Positions 19,236 to 29,066 of a stretch of 64,000 nucleotides of DNA are shown here, piece by piece. Position 1 is the stretch's first letter. Each line of letters begins with the position of its first letter. Position numbers and translations under genes: made by a program. The stretch covers positions 62,001-126,000 of the forward strand of contig NZ_JAAVKI010000007.1 of the NCBI RefSeq assembly GCF_011806525.1, in the 5' to 3' direction. Source of the DNA: Thalassospira sp. HF15 (GTDB lineage Bacteria > Pseudomonadota > Alphaproteobacteria > Rhodospirillales > Thalassospiraceae). The notes under the pieces were generated by a model. The model had not been told where the DNA came from. It did not search any database and worked only from the letters and a program-made list of their open reading frames with translations.

Positions 19236-20069
19236 ATGATCATGACCAAGCTGACCCTTGCCGAAGCCGCCCAAAAGGCGCTTCTGACCGAAGATGCCAC
19301 CGAAAAGGCCGACGTCACTGCCGAACTGGCAGCCATGTGGCGCAATGGCGAGATTTCCGAGGTCGGGTCAACCGATCTGCCTGACCGTCCCGGCCGCCCG
19401 GAAAAGCCGGAATTGCTTCCGCCTAACAAGATGCCGAAACGCAAAAAAGGCAGCGTTCAGGGGCGCATCGGGCTTTTGCATGCGCTGGCCCATATCGAAC
19501 TGAACGCGATTGATCTGGCGTGGGATCTGTGTGTGCGCTTTCCCGAAGCCGCCATGCCACGTGATTTTCACGATGCATGGGTGCAGGTGGCCGATGACGA
19601 AGCGCGTCATTTCAAAATGATCAACAAACGGCTTGGCGAGCTGGGTGCCGCCTATGGCGATTTGCCCGCCCATGACGGGCTTTGGCAGACATCGATGGAT
19701 ACGGCCTATGACATCCTGCCACGTCTGGCTGTGGTGCCGATGGTGTTTGAGGCGCGTGGCCTTGATGCCACCCCGCCGACCATCGAACGGCTTCTCGCGC
19801 ATGGTGATACGGAAAGTGCGCGTATCCTTAAAATCATCGCCCATGATGAAATCGCCCATGTCGCAGCGGGCCGGAAATATTACGAGTATGTCTGTGATCA
19901 GCGCGGCCTGCCCTACTACACCACATGGCATGACATGCTGCGCAAGCATTTCCGAGGGCCACTGAAACCGCCCTTCAACGACGAAGCCCGCTATGAGGCG
20001 GGCATGCCCCCGGACTATTACCAAGACTATGTTCTGGAACTGCCCGACATTGATGGCGATGCGACTTAG
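19236..20069 (+). CDS. DUF455 family ferritin-like protein
   Basis: About 277 residues of the DUF455 (COG2833) family. The helical bundle carries carboxylate and histidine motifs typical of di-iron ferritin-like proteins: AHIELNAIDLAWD, ADDEARHFKMI, FEARGLDATP and IAHDEIAHVAAG. MiaE-like hydroxylases share this general arrangement, but the substrate here is unknown. I take the start as ATG 19236 or 19242 (MIMTKLTLAEAAQ). The earlier ATG at 19149 sits inside the preceding terminator, and its extra 29 residues look non-conserved. Confidence 0.82.
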   Translation: MIMTKLTLAEAAQKALLTEDATEKADVTAELAAMWRNGEISEVGSTDLPDRPGRPEKPELLPPNKMPKRKKGSVQGRIGLLHALAHIELNAIDLAWDLCVRFPEAAMPRDFHDAWVQVADDEARHFKMINKRLGELGAAYGDLPAHDGLWQTSMDTAYDILPRLAVVPMVFEARGLDATPPTIERLLAHGDTESARILKIIAHDEIAHVAAGRKYYEYVCDQRGLPYYTTWHDMLRKHFRGPLKPPFNDEARYEAGMPPDYYQDYVLELPDIDGDAT

Positions 20070-20200
20070 GCCTTGAGCATTAAATCATCAGACAATTGAT
20101 GCACGTCATGGTGGTGGTGTTTGAATTCATCGATACTCCCTTGCGCGATATTTGACGAAAAGAGCGATCTTTTACCTGTCATCAGCAAGGAGATGTCATT

Positions 20201-21223
20201 ATGCCCTCCACCATGAAAGCCGCTGTCGTCCGCGATTTTGGCAAGCCCCTGTCGATAGAAGAAGTCACCGTGCCCAAGGTCACGCCGGGAAAAATCCTGG
20301 TCAAGATCGAGGCATCCGGTGTCTGTCACACCGACCTTCATGCTGCCGAAGGTGACTGGCCGGTCAAACCAAGCCCGCCCTTCATTCCCGGTCACGAAGG
20401 GGTCGGCATCGTTGCCGAAGTTGGTGAAGGCGTTTCGTCTGTCAAGGAAGGCGACCGGGTTGGCGTGCCATGGCTTCATTCGGCTTGCGGACATTGCCAT
20501 CATTGCATTACCGGCTGGGAGACCCTGTGCGGGGAGCAGCTTAATACCGGATACTCCGTTAATGGCGGCTTTGCCGAATATGTTCTGGCAGACCCCGACT
20601 ATGTCGGCCACCTGCCCGATCCGCTTGAATTTGGCAACGCTGCCCCGGTGCTGTGCGCCGGTGTGACGGTTTATAAGGGGCTTAAGGAAACCGAATGCAA
20701 ACCCGGTGAAACCGTCGTGATTTCGGGGATTGGCGGCCTTGGACATATGGCCGTGCAATATGCCAAGGCGATGGGCATGAAAGTTATCGCTGTTGACATT
20801 GCCAATGAGAAACTCGAACTCGCCAAGAATCTTGGCGCAGACTGGACCCTGAACGCCGCTGAGACCGATGTTGTTTCCGAAGTTCAGAAACAGATGGGTG
20901 GTGCCAATGGTGTTCTGGTGACCGCCGTTTCGCGGGCGGCCTTCAAACAAGGCGTTGGCATGCTGGGTCGCGGGGGCACGATGGCGCTTTGCGGTCTGCC
21001 ACCCGGTACGTTCGAGCTTGATATTTTCGATACTGTCCTGTCGCGCAAAACCATCCGCGGATCAATTGTCGGCACCCGTGCCGACCTGCAGGAAGCGCTT
21101 GATTTCGCCGGTGATGGCAAGGTGCATTCGCACTTCACGACCGAGCCGATGGAAAACATCAACTCGATCTTTGATCGTATGCGGGGCGGCAAGATCGACG
21201 GTCGCATCGTCATGTCGATCTGA
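20201..21223 (+). CDS. adhP: Zinc-dependent alcohol dehydrogenase (AdhP type)
   Basis: Medium-chain NAD-dependent alcohol dehydrogenase (340 aa). Catalytic zinc ligands are Cys42, the GHE motif at 64-66 and Cys152. The structural zinc loop has cysteines near 96, 99, 102 and 110 in ACGHCHHC...LC. The Rossmann motif is GIGGLGHMAVQ. A Shine-Dalgarno AAGGAG precedes the ATG. The close match to the ethanol-active AdhP/AdhA layout makes ethanol and acetaldehyde the likely pair. It converges on the glutathione transferase gene with a shared terminator. Confidence 0.93.
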   Translation: MPSTMKAAVVRDFGKPLSIEEVTVPKVTPGKILVKIEASGVCHTDLHAAEGDWPVKPSPPFIPGHEGVGIVAEVGEGVSSVKEGDRVGVPWLHSACGHCHHCITGWETLCGEQLNTGYSVNGGFAEYVLADPDYVGHLPDPLEFGNAAPVLCAGVTVYKGLKETECKPGETVVISGIGGLGHMAVQYAKAMGMKVIAVDIANEKLELAKNLGADWTLNAAETDVVSEVQKQMGGANGVLVTAVSRAAFKQGVGMLGRGGTMALCGLPPGTFELDIFDTVLSRKTIRGSIVGTRADLQEALDFAGDGKVHSHFTTEPMENINSIFDRMRGGKIDGRIVMSI

Positions 21224-21249
21224 GTGCATTGAGCTAAATACAAATGCCA

Positions 21250-21285
21250 AACACGGGCTTCTGAACGGAAGCCCGTGTTATTTTG
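21250..21285. terminator. Bidirectional terminator between the adhP-like gene and the GST gene
   Basis: AACACGGGCTTC (21250-21261) pairs perfectly with GAAGCCCGTGTT (21268-21279), followed by ATTTTG. It lies just before the GST stop on the opposite strand. Confidence 0.88.
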
Positions 21286-21918
21286 TCAGAGATCACCTTT
21301 GCTGTGCGGATCTTCTGCGTAGTAGCGCACCGGCACCTGATCCCCGACAATCTCACCGATACGATCAATCCACGCCGTCACCGCCGGAAACGCCGTCATT
21401 TCCAGGGCGGCCTCGTGGGCGAGATGGGTATAGGCGTAAACAGCAATATCAGCAATTGAGTAGCGATCATTGGCAAGAAAGCACTTGCCTGTCAGATAGC
21501 GTTCAAGATTGCCCAACACACCTTGCGCAGCAGTTCGGCGTTTTTCAAGTTGCCCAAGATTGCGTTCATTCTTTCCGGTCAGATTCCAGTGACGCAGTGT
21601 CGCAATCGTTGACTGGACATAATCGGCTTCGAAAAACAGCCACTGGGCAACCTTGGCCCGTTCATACAAATCATCTGGCAAATAGTCGCTGCCGTCGGCC
21701 AGATAAAGCAGGATGGCATTGGATTCCGCGATGCATCGTCCATCATCAAGCTGCAATACCGGTACCGCCCCCGCCGGATTGCATTCAAAGAACGCATCGG
21801 TGTGACTTTCGCCTTCAAAGATCGATAGCCATTCGGTCTCATATTTAATCGACAAATGGGCGCAGAGCTGCCGGACTTTCCAGGCGTTTTGCGATCCGGG
21901 GTAATCATAAAGCTTCAC
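21286..21918 (-). CDS. Glutathione S-transferase family protein
   Basis: A 210-residue GST fold: thioredoxin-like domain first (KLYDYPGSQNAWKVRQL; GSH-site signature GAVPVLQLDDGRCIAESNAI), then an all-helical domain with the DRYSIADIAVYAY N-capping box. I start at the GTG at 21918, which has AAAGGAA upstream; the longer reading from 21981 adds unrelated residues. It follows ogt by 113 bases on the same strand. With the alkylation-repair genes it may help deal with electrophiles, which is inferred from context. Confidence 0.88.
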   Translation of the reverse strand: MKLYDYPGSQNAWKVRQLCAHLSIKYETEWLSIFEGESHTDAFFECNPAGAVPVLQLDDGRCIAESNAILLYLADGSDYLPDDLYERAKVAQWLFFEADYVQSTIATLRHWNLTGKNERNLGQLEKRRTAAQGVLGNLERYLTGKCFLANDRYSIADIAVYAYTHLAHEAALEMTAFPAVTAWIDRIGEIVGDQVPVRYYAEDPHSKGDL

Positions 21919-22031
21919 GGCTGTTCCTTTCACAAGACAAAGGGGTAGCATTCCAGCCAAGTGATTGGCTGGTTGGCACATTCGGATTTTGGGAATTACG
22001 CGGTCAGGTCAGATGTCACGACCACAAGGGC

Positions 22032-22553
22032 CTAGGCTGCGTTCGCAAGCATCGCCGCTTCATGATCAAGCAGCCATTTCTTGCGATCAAGCCCACCGGC
22101 ATAACCGGTCAGGGTACCGTTTGATCCGATCACCCGATGACACGGCACAATGATCGATACCGGGTTCAGTGCGTTGGCCCGTGCCACCGCACGAACAGCC
22201 TTGGGATTGCCCAACTGATCGGCAAGCCCGGCATAAGACAGGCTTTGACCACTGGGGATCTTGGTCAGGGCATCCCATACCGATTTCTGAAAGTCGGTGC
22301 CGATCATATTGATCGCATGCATCGGCAGAGCCCCGACGTTTCCGGCGAAATAGCCGTCAAGCCAGCTGATGACATCGGCTGGTGCCGTGCCGCCCTCAAT
22401 CCATTCAAGGTTTTTGAAACGTCGGCTTTGAATGGTTTTAAGGCGATCATCATTATCTTCGAAATCAAGATGCACCAGCTTGCCATCGATGCTGGCGAGT
22501 GAGAGTTTCCCGAGCGGGCTGGCGTACCGCACGACATTAATCTGGGTGGACAT
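22032..22553 (-). CDS. ogt: Methylated-DNA-[protein]-cysteine S-methyltransferase
   Basis: Suicide DNA repair protein (173 aa) that removes O6-alkyl groups from guanine onto its own cysteine. The active-site PCHRV places Cys138, and FQKSVWDAL and VARANALNP are characteristic. Three consecutive ATG codons occur at 22559-22551. The third, at 22553, has the best spacing from GGAAGGAG, while the first would overlap the TGA of the upstream ada-alkA gene as ATGA. Translational coupling with that gene is therefore likely. Confidence 0.95.
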   Translation of the reverse strand: MSTQINVVRYASPLGKLSLASIDGKLVHLDFEDNDDRLKTIQSRRFKNLEWIEGGTAPADVISWLDGYFAGNVGALPMHAINMIGTDFQKSVWDALTKIPSGQSLSYAGLADQLGNPKAVRAVARANALNPVSIIVPCHRVIGSNGTLTGYAGGLDRKKWLLDHEAAMLANAA

Positions 22554-22555
22554 CA

Positions 22556-24043
22556 TCATTCTCCTTCCAATGCGGACCAAAGATACTGCGCGGCATAGGC
22601 CCGCCATGGCCGCCAGTTTTCAGAAATACTTTCAAGTGCATTGGGCTTGTCGGGTCCACCGCCCATACTTGATGCCTTAAGGATACCAAGATCTGCGGCC
22701 GGAAATGCATCCGGATCCCCAAGCCCGCGCAGACCGAAATAGTTCAAAGTCCAGGGGCCAATCCCCTTGATCGCAGTCATGGCAGCAATCAGATCATCGC
22801 CAGACACCTGATCGCAATCAGGGGCGGCAAAAAGATCAATCACGTCCGCAAGGGTCTGGGCGCGTCGCGTTGTCAAACCAATCGGAGTCAGTTCCTGCCC
22901 GATCAGGCTTTGCGGCGTCGGAAAGACATGGGTGATGCCGGTTCCTGTCACCAGATCATCGGGCAAAGCTTCACCAAAGCGCGCGACCAGCCGTCCGGCC
23001 AAGGTGCGTGCCGCGGCGACCGAAACCTGTTGACCGAGCACCGCACGCAAGGCGAGTTCAAACCGCTCCCAGCATCCAGGCACCCGAAGACCGGGACGTT
23101 TTTCCACCAAGGGCGCCAAAAGGGTGTCTTCGGCAAACTGTGCGGTAATCGACGGCACATCGGCATCAAGATCAAAAAGCCTGCGCACACGTCCGCCGAT
23201 TTCCAGCACCGCTTCGCGGGCCGGGCCGCGCAGGATGACATCGACACCGGATTGATCGCCGCTGAAATGACAGATCATCAACCCGACGCGCCCATCAATC
23301 TTGAAGCCGCGCGCATATGTCCGTTCACGCACGGTCTCAAGGCCCGGAATGGCGCGCGCACGGAAAAAGGCCAGAAGATATTCGGCGTCAAACGGTTGGC
23401 GCGCCCGAAGCCGTAAAATCAGGTCATCATTGCGCGCGGCAAACGGATCATCCGATTCTGCGAATGCCTGTGTGCTGGTTTTAATGCCCCGACGAAACGC
23501 AGTCGGCGCCTGACCATAGGCCTGTTTCATCGCGTCGTTAAACCGCCGCAAACTGCCAAATCCTGCGATATTGGCGATTTCCGTCATGGTCAGGTTGCTA
23601 TCGACAATCAGCTGGCGGGCGCGCAAAAGACGCCGCGCCTTGGCATGTTCCTGTGGCGTGACACCGGTGTGTTCCTTGAAGATACGGCGCAAATGCCGAT
23701 CCCCGACGCCAAGCCGATCTGCCAGACCGGCAATCGAACCATCTTCAAGCGCACCCTGATCAATCAGGCGGACCGCACGGGCGACGGTGGCATGTACACC
23801 TGCACTCGCCGGGCTGCCCGGTGCAGCTTCTGGTCGGCAACGCAAGCACGGGCGAAACCCGTGGGCAATTGCCGCCTCGGCACTGGGATAAAATTCCACA
23901 TTGTCGCGCTTGGGCGTGACGGCCGGACAAATCGGGCGACAGAAAATCCCGGTGGTGCGTACGGCCGTATAAAAACGTCCGTCAAACCGACGGTCCCGGG
24001 TTTTGAGTGCCTGATAGCAGATATCGTTATTGAGCTGTTCCAT
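22556..24043 (-). CDS. Ada-AlkA fusion: methylphosphotriester sensor, AraC HTH and 3-methyladenine glycosylase
   Basis: A 495-residue three-part alkylation-response protein. Residues about 1-85 form the Ada zinc domain, with the four cysteines of GIFCRPIC and RPCLRC; the first is the likely methyl acceptor. Residues about 90-190 are an AraC-type helix-turn-helix (LADRLGVGDRHLRRIFKEH). The rest is an AlkA glycosylase with a helix-hairpin-helix (IKGIGPWT) and the catalytic aspartate in FPAADLGI. E. coli Ada instead carries the Ogt-type domain at its C-terminus, which here is the separate downstream gene. The ATG at 24043 is preferred to 24073. It probably activates its own operon. Confidence 0.92.
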   Translation of the reverse strand: MEQLNNDICYQALKTRDRRFDGRFYTAVRTTGIFCRPICPAVTPKRDNVEFYPSAEAAIAHGFRPCLRCRPEAAPGSPASAGVHATVARAVRLIDQGALEDGSIAGLADRLGVGDRHLRRIFKEHTGVTPQEHAKARRLLRARQLIVDSNLTMTEIANIAGFGSLRRFNDAMKQAYGQAPTAFRRGIKTSTQAFAESDDPFAARNDDLILRLRARQPFDAEYLLAFFRARAIPGLETVRERTYARGFKIDGRVGLMICHFSGDQSGVDVILRGPAREAVLEIGGRVRRLFDLDADVPSITAQFAEDTLLAPLVEKRPGLRVPGCWERFELALRAVLGQQVSVAAARTLAGRLVARFGEALPDDLVTGTGITHVFPTPQSLIGQELTPIGLTTRRAQTLADVIDLFAAPDCDQVSGDDLIAAMTAIKGIGPWTLNYFGLRGLGDPDAFPAADLGILKASSMGGGPDKPNALESISENWRPWRAYAAQYLWSALEGE

Positions 24044-24249
24044 GCCCGGCAGTTTAGCAGAATGGATCAACAAAACTCGCCAGATTCGGACTCCGACGAC
24101 ATTTCGGTCGCAATTTCAGATTTGGCTTACACATTTGATCATTTGATCATCATCCGAAGAAATGCTTTGCGTTTTGTTCAACCTCCCCATATAGGGATAT
24201 TAAAGGATAGTAATACCCCATACCTTAGATTAGTTATTTTGGACAATAC

Positions 24250-24264
24250 GCGCAAAGATTGCGC
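24250..24264. promoter_or_regulatory. Palindrome GCGCAA-AGA-TTGCGC upstream of the chemoreceptor gene
   Basis: A perfect 6+3+6 inverted repeat. It lies 54 bases before the chemoreceptor ATG and 207 bases from the divergent ada-alkA start. GCGCAA resembles the core of E. coli Ada boxes, but a dyad is not the usual Ada site, so the binding protein is unknown. Confidence 0.35.
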
Positions 24265-24317
24265 AGCCCAGAGCCCGATGAACGACCCGGGTTTTGCGGT
24301 AAAGGGAGTAAATTGGC

Positions 24318-26456
24318 ATGAAACGCATCTCGGTCAAATTGCCGACAATCATCGCTGGACTTATTCTTTTTACTTCAATTACAGCTGGTGGCGTCCTGTC
24401 ATTCGAGCTTTGGCAAACTCAAATGACCGAAGTCGAAAGCAAGCTTGAAGCGCTGACGGATGCGCGCAAGCAGTCTGTCGAGCTTTATCTGAAATCCATT
24501 GAAGAAGATCTGGAAATCGAATCTGACAGCAGCCTGACCCGTGACGCGCTGGATGCATTCTCGGAGTCCTGGGATGTTCTGGGATCCGATCCCGGCAGCA
24601 AGCTGCAAAAACTGTATATTTCGGACAATCCCAATGTCCTTGGTGAAAAGCATCTTCTTGATGATGCCGGGGACGGTTCGGACTGGAGCACTGCGCATCA
24701 TAAATTCCACCCCCACTTCCGGGAATTTCTGGACCGCAAGGGCTATTACGACATATTTCTGATCCGTCCTGACGGAGAACTTGTCTATTCGGTCTTTAAG
24801 GAAGCAGACTTCGCCACCAACCTTAAGTCCGGTAAGTGGGCGGATACGGACCTGGGCAAAGTCTTTCAAGAGGCAATTGCGCAGAAATCCACGAACGAAT
24901 TCGTCTTTGCCGATTTTCGTCCCTATGCGCCAAGTGCCGACGCACCGGCAAGCTTTATTGCACGCCAGGTTCGAAGTGAAAGTGGCGAGGTTCTGGGTGT
25001 GCTTGCATTCCAGATGCCGATATCGCGCATCAATAAAATCATGAATATCTCCGTTGGAATGGGTGAAAGCGGCGAAACCTACATCGTCGGGACTGACAGA
25101 TTTATGCGCAGTGATTCCCGTTTTTCAGAGGAAAGCACGATCCTGAAAACCCGTGTGAACAACGATGCCGTTGAAGCCGCACTTTCGGGGGAATCAGGCG
25201 TTCATGAAATTCTTGATTATCGCGGCGTCCCCGTCATTTCTGCCTTCATGCCCATCAGCTTCCACGGCGTCGACTGGATTGTGCTGGGCGAAATCGATGT
25301 CGCAGAAGCCCGTGCACCGATCTATAACGCGCTGATAATCGCCGCAATTTCGGTTGTGATTGTGGCTGCGATTAGCGTTGCGATCGCGATTTTCTTTGCC
25401 CTTTCGATCACCAAGCCGATCGAAAACATTGTCACGAGCATGGGCAGCCTTGCCGACGGAAACCTGGATACCGCGATTTCCGGGACCGGACGCTCTGACG
25501 AAATCGGTGATATTGCCAAGGCAACAGAAGTATTCAAAATAAACATGATCCGGGCCAAAAAGCTTGAAGAAGAAGCTGAACAGGCCGAACAGCGCGCTGC
25601 CCTTGAAAAGCGCGAAAACATGAACCGGCTGGCCGATACCTTCCAGAGCAAAGTCGGGTCCATTGTGACCGTCGTTGCATCGGCTGCAAACGAACTCGAA
25701 GCAACGGCACAAGGCCTGACCGCAATGATGGCGCAAACCAATCAACAGGCAAACTCGGTGTCCAATGCATCCTCGGATGCAAGCACGAATGTCGATACGG
25801 TTGCGTCTGCCTGCGAGGAAATGGCGGCTTCCATTCGTGAAATCAGTCTTCAGGTTCAGAATGCAACGACAGTTACAACCCAGGCCACAGACACGGCGAT
25901 TTCAACACGCGAAACCGCCAATGATCTGGCGCAGTCGGTTCGGGAAATATCAACCATCGTTGAACTTATTCAGGATATTGCCGCACAAACCAACCTTCTG
26001 GCATTGAACGCCACAATCGAGGCCGCACGTGCTGGCGAAGCGGGCAAAGGATTTGTCGTGGTTGCACAGGAGGTCAAAAACCTTTCAGGGCAGACCGCAC
26101 GTGCCACCGAAAGTATCAACAGCCAGATCGAAAAGGTTCAACGGATCACCGACAACATGGTAACCGCCGTTGAAGAGATCGCCAATGTGATCGAACAAAG
26201 CAAGGAAAGCTCTACCGTGATCGCGACTGCTGTCGAGGAACAGGATGCAACAACATCCGAAATCACTCACAGTATTTCACGCGCGGCAAAGGGAACTCAG
26301 GAAGTCGAAGCAGCGATCAGTGACGTGACCAAAGCCGCAACCGAGGGCTCTGCCTCCGCCGAACAGGTTCTGGCCAGTGCACGTGAACTGTCGCAGTCGG
26401 CCTCGCGCCTTGGGGAAGAAGCCGAAACATTCATCGCATCGGTGCGCAGCGCGTAA
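24318..26456 (+). CDS. Methyl-accepting chemotaxis protein with large periplasmic Cache domain
   Basis: A 712-residue transmembrane chemoreceptor. Membrane segment 1 is about 8-30. The periplasmic domain (31-335) has Cache-like features ([34 protein letters not shown]). Membrane segment 2 is about 337-358, then come a HAMP domain and a cytoplasmic coiled coil. The signalling hairpin tip ([20 protein letters not shown]) begins near 553. There is no C-terminal NWETF-like tether. It is divergent from the repair operon and followed by a terminator. The ligand is unknown. Confidence 0.94.
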   Translation: MKRISVKLPTIIAGLILFTSITAGGVLSFELWQTQMTEVESKLEALTDARKQSVELYLKSIEEDLEIESDSSLTRDALDAFSESWDVLGSDPGSKLQKLYISDNPNVLGEKHLLDDAGDGSDWSTAHHKFHPHFREFLDRKGYYDIFLIRPDGELVYSVFKEADFATNLKSGKWADTDLGKVFQEAIAQKSTNEFVFADFRPYAPSADAPASFIARQVRSESGEVLGVLAFQMPISRINKIMNISVGMGESGETYIVGTDRFMRSDSRFSEESTILKTRVNNDAVEAALSGESGVHEILDYRGVPVISAFMPISFHGVDWIVLGEIDVAEARAPIYNALIIAAISVVIVAAISVAIAIFFALSITKPIENIVTSMGSLADGNLDTAISGTGRSDEIGDIAKATEVFKINMIRAKKLEEEAEQAEQRAALEKRENMNRLADTFQSKVGSIVTVVASAANELEATAQGLTAMMAQTNQQANSVSNASSDASTNVDTVASACEEMAASIREISLQVQNATTVTTQATDTAISTRETANDLAQSVREISTIVELIQDIAAQTNLLALNATIEAARAGEAGKGFVVVAQEVKNLSGQTARATESINSQIEKVQRITDNMVTAVEEIANVIEQSKESSTVIATAVEEQDATTSEITHSISRAAKGTQEVEAAISDVTKAATEGSASAEQVLASARELSQSASRLGEEAETFIASVRSA

Positions 26457-26500
26457 GACGCCATTAAGGCGATATCGCTTACGACGACAAACCAGCCCAA

Positions 26501-26541
26501 AAGTTACGCCCCGGCCAAACATGCCGGGGCGTAACTTGTTT
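26501..26541 (+). terminator. Terminator after the chemoreceptor gene
   Basis: AAGTTACGCCCCGGC / GCCGGGGCGTAACTT, a 15-bp perfect stem with a short loop, then TTGTTT. Confidence 0.88.
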
Positions 26542-26596
26542 GATGGATATAAAACTGCGTTCGCAGAACTGCTGCCGCGCAGGCTACTTTCCGTCC

Positions 26597-27202
26597 TTAG
26601 TTCAGTGGGATGTCGTTATCAGACTTGCTTTCCTGATACTGGGCAGACAGACGGTCATATTCATCCGAAATCGCCTTGGCACGTGCGAGATAGGCCGTCT
26701 TCTGGTCCTCTACCATCTCTGCAACCATGCCCATCATCGAATGGCTATCCCAGAAGGCATTTGATTTATTGTATTCGCCGTCTTCAAGGGTGAAGACCTC
26801 CTTCATGATTTTCAGATCATGGGGAATGGCAAAGGCATCGCGCGAATCTTCGTACGAGAAGAAGTAATAGAAATTATCAAAACCCGCCCAGGTGATAGCG
26901 GAAAGACACATCGAGCATGGCTCGTGCGTGGATAGGAAAATCAGCTCCGACGTTGCCGGGCGCTGGTCAGCGGGCATTTCATAGAACCGCTTCAGGCAAT
27001 GGACCTCCCCATGCCAAAGCGGGTTTTCCGTTTCATTGTTGGTTTCGGCAATCACCAGTGACAGGTCGTCCTTGCGCAGGATCGCCGCACCGAAAAGCTT
27101 GTTGCCGCCCGAAACACCGGCACGGGTTTTCGGCAAAATGTCATCCTCAAGCACGGAAAACAGGCGGTCGAGGATTTTCTGATCGGTCTTGGTATCGGAC
27201 AT
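26597..27202 (-). CDS. Cytidine/deoxycytidylate deaminase-fold protein
   Basis: A 201-residue zinc-dependent deaminase-fold protein. The zinc and proton-shuttle motif HGE is at residues 64-66 (LWHGEVHCL), and PCSMC gives Cys96 and Cys99. These match the CDA superfamily, closest in style to guanine or tRNA/dCMP-type deaminases. The C-terminal part (FAIPHDLKIMKEVF onward) is not one I recognise. The start is taken at ATG 27202 (MSDTKTDQ); 27247 is possible. The substrate is unknown. Confidence 0.8.
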   Translation of the reverse strand: MSDTKTDQKILDRLFSVLEDDILPKTRAGVSGGNKLFGAAILRKDDLSLVIAETNNETENPLWHGEVHCLKRFYEMPADQRPATSELIFLSTHEPCSMCLSAITWAGFDNFYYFFSYEDSRDAFAIPHDLKIMKEVFTLEDGEYNKSNAFWDSHSMMGMVAEMVEDQKTAYLARAKAISDEYDRLSAQYQESKSDNDIPLN

Positions 27203-27320
27203 GTTGGCGGTCCCGGATGACAATGAATTCGAAGCATGCCATTTCATCGCGTCCGGGCCGCCAAGCCAACCTGTTTTTCGTATCCCCTTGCGCTAAACAG
27301 CCTATTGATACGCTTTACAA

Positions 27321-27575
27321 TCAAATACCGCGCAATATGCCGTCATTGTCGGGCATCTGGCGCCTTTCCGGCGGAACCGGGATATAGAAATCACGATCCA
27401 GCAAGGTCGTGATCGCAATCAATGTCGGGGATTTGGTATCGCGCACCTTGGTGATCAGGGCATGATCAACCGGGGCCATTTCGCGGATCTTGATAACTTC
27501 GAAAATCGGACCGTTGGGTGTCGCAAGTTTGAACTGGTCACCAACTGCGACCGGACCGTGGGACTGATGGGCCAT
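27321..27575 (-). CDS. Small conserved-looking hypothetical protein
   Basis: An 84-residue protein from ATG 27575 (MAHQSHGPVAVGDQF), preceded by GGGAAG. A longer reading begins at 27614. It has a hydrophilic beta-rich look with no signal peptide, cysteines or recognisable motif. It lies alone between the deaminase gene and prfB. I do not recognise the family. Confidence 0.5.
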   Translation of the reverse strand: MAHQSHGPVAVGDQFKLATPNGPIFEVIKIREMAPVDHALITKVRDTKSPTLIAITTLLDRDFYIPVPPERRQMPDNDGILRGI

Positions 27576-27767
27576 GTGGATCTTCCCGTGAGAGTATGGA
27601 TGTTTGCTCTTCACGACCTGCCAGTGTCCCGTGCTATCGGGTGTTTCGTTGTTTTTGACAGATCGCGATCAGCCATACCCTTGCAGAGCTATCCGGCAAT
27701 TCTGTGACAGAAATGGGATATTTGCGGTCGAATTGCGATTTTCCGGGAGTCAGAGCACCTGAAACAA

Positions 27768-27803
27768 AAAAACACCCCGCCACCAAATGCTGACGGGGTG
27801 TTT
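27768..27803 (-). terminator. Terminator after prfB
   Basis: Read on the minus strand, AAACACCCCG and CGGGGTGTTT pair around a 14-base loop, followed by a run of seven T. Confidence 0.88.
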
Positions 27804-27831
27804 GCAGGTTCAATCCATGATTAGCAGGTAA

Positions 27832-28960
27832 TCAATCGATATCTTCGACCTCGCCGGCCGATCCGGTGACCTTGGCGGCCAATGCGGCGGCCATGAAGGC
27901 ATCGAGATCACCGTTCAGAACACCCTGGGTGTCCGAGGTTTCCGTGCCCGTGCGCAGATCCTTGATCATCTGATAAGGCTGCAGGACGTAGGATCGGATC
28001 TGATGCCCCCAACCGATATCGGTTTTGCTGTCTTCGACCGCCTGTGCTTCGGCTTCGCGTTTTTGCAGCTCTGCCTCATATAAACGGGCTTTCAGCATCT
28101 TCATCGCCGTTTCACGGTTTTTATGCTGCGAACGGTCGTTCTGACACTGGGCAACGATCCCGGTCGGAATATGGGTCATACGCACAGCAGAATCGGTTCT
28201 GTTGACGTGCTGACCACCGGCACCTGATGCGCGATAGGTATCGATACGAAGATCCTTATCAAGGATTTCAATCTCGATATCGTCATCAATCACCGGATAC
28301 ACCCAGACCGACGAGAAGCTGGTATGGCGACGCGCCGAGCTGTCATAGGGCGAAATACGCACCAGACGATGCACGCCCACTTCGTTCTTGAGCCAGCCAT
28401 AGGCATTATGGCCGGTGATCTTGTAAGTCACCGATTTGATGCCGGCTTCCTCGCCATCGCTTTCTTCAAGCATCTCGAGCTTGTAACCCTTGGACTCTGC
28501 CCAACGGTAATACATGCGGGCCAACATCGATGCCCAGTCCTGCGCCTCTGTCCCGCCGGCACCGGCATGGATTTCAAGATAGGCGTCATTGGAATCGGCT
28601 TCGCCCGACAGCAGGCTTTCAAGTTCGCGCTTTGCGGCAATCTCGCGGATCGAACGCAGGGCTTCTTCGCCCTCTTCGACGGTTTCGCTATCGCCTTCGG
28701 CTTCGCCAAGCTCGATCAGTTCAACACTGTCTTCGAGTTCTTGGGCGAGCTTTTTATAACCATTGATGGCGTCATCAAGCTGGGTACGTTCACGCATGAC
28801 TTTCTGCGCGTTTGTCGCATCGTCCCAAAGGGTCGGGTCTTCGGCAAGTGCGTTCAGTTCGTCAAGGCGTCTAAGAGCGTTATCCCAGTCAAAGATGCCT
28901 CCTCAGCAGTGCCATCGACTGCTTGATTTCATCGACCAATGCCTGTGCTTCGGCGCGCAT
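27832..28960 (-). CDS. prfB: Peptide chain release factor 2, expressed by programmed +1 frameshift
   Basis: RF2 (375 aa after frameshifting) ends translation at UGA and UAA. The first 23 codons run from the ATG at 28960 to an in-frame TGA at 28891-28889. At this point the DNA reads AGGAGG CAT CTT TGA C, the classical RF2 site with an internal Shine-Dalgarno sequence, a slippery CTT and a TGA followed by C. After a +1 shift the frame continues from GAC at 28890 to the stop at 27832. The catalytic GGQ is in GAGGQHVNR. The stop-codon recognition tripeptide is SPY where E. coli RF2 has SPF. Confidence 0.96.
28886..28908 (-). promoter_or_regulatory. prfB programmed +1 frameshift site
   Basis: AGGAGG three bases before CTT, then TGA and C. 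Low RF2 slows termination at TGA and allows the shift, giving autoregulation; this is well established for E. coli prfB. Confidence 0.95.
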
Positions 28961-29066
28961 TGATGTCTCCGTTATTCGTCTGAAAATCTGTTTCGCCACA
29001 CGGATGATGCGGCAATGTCGGCGTGGCTTATAACAGTTTTTGCCCCGCTTGAAACCCCTGCAACAA

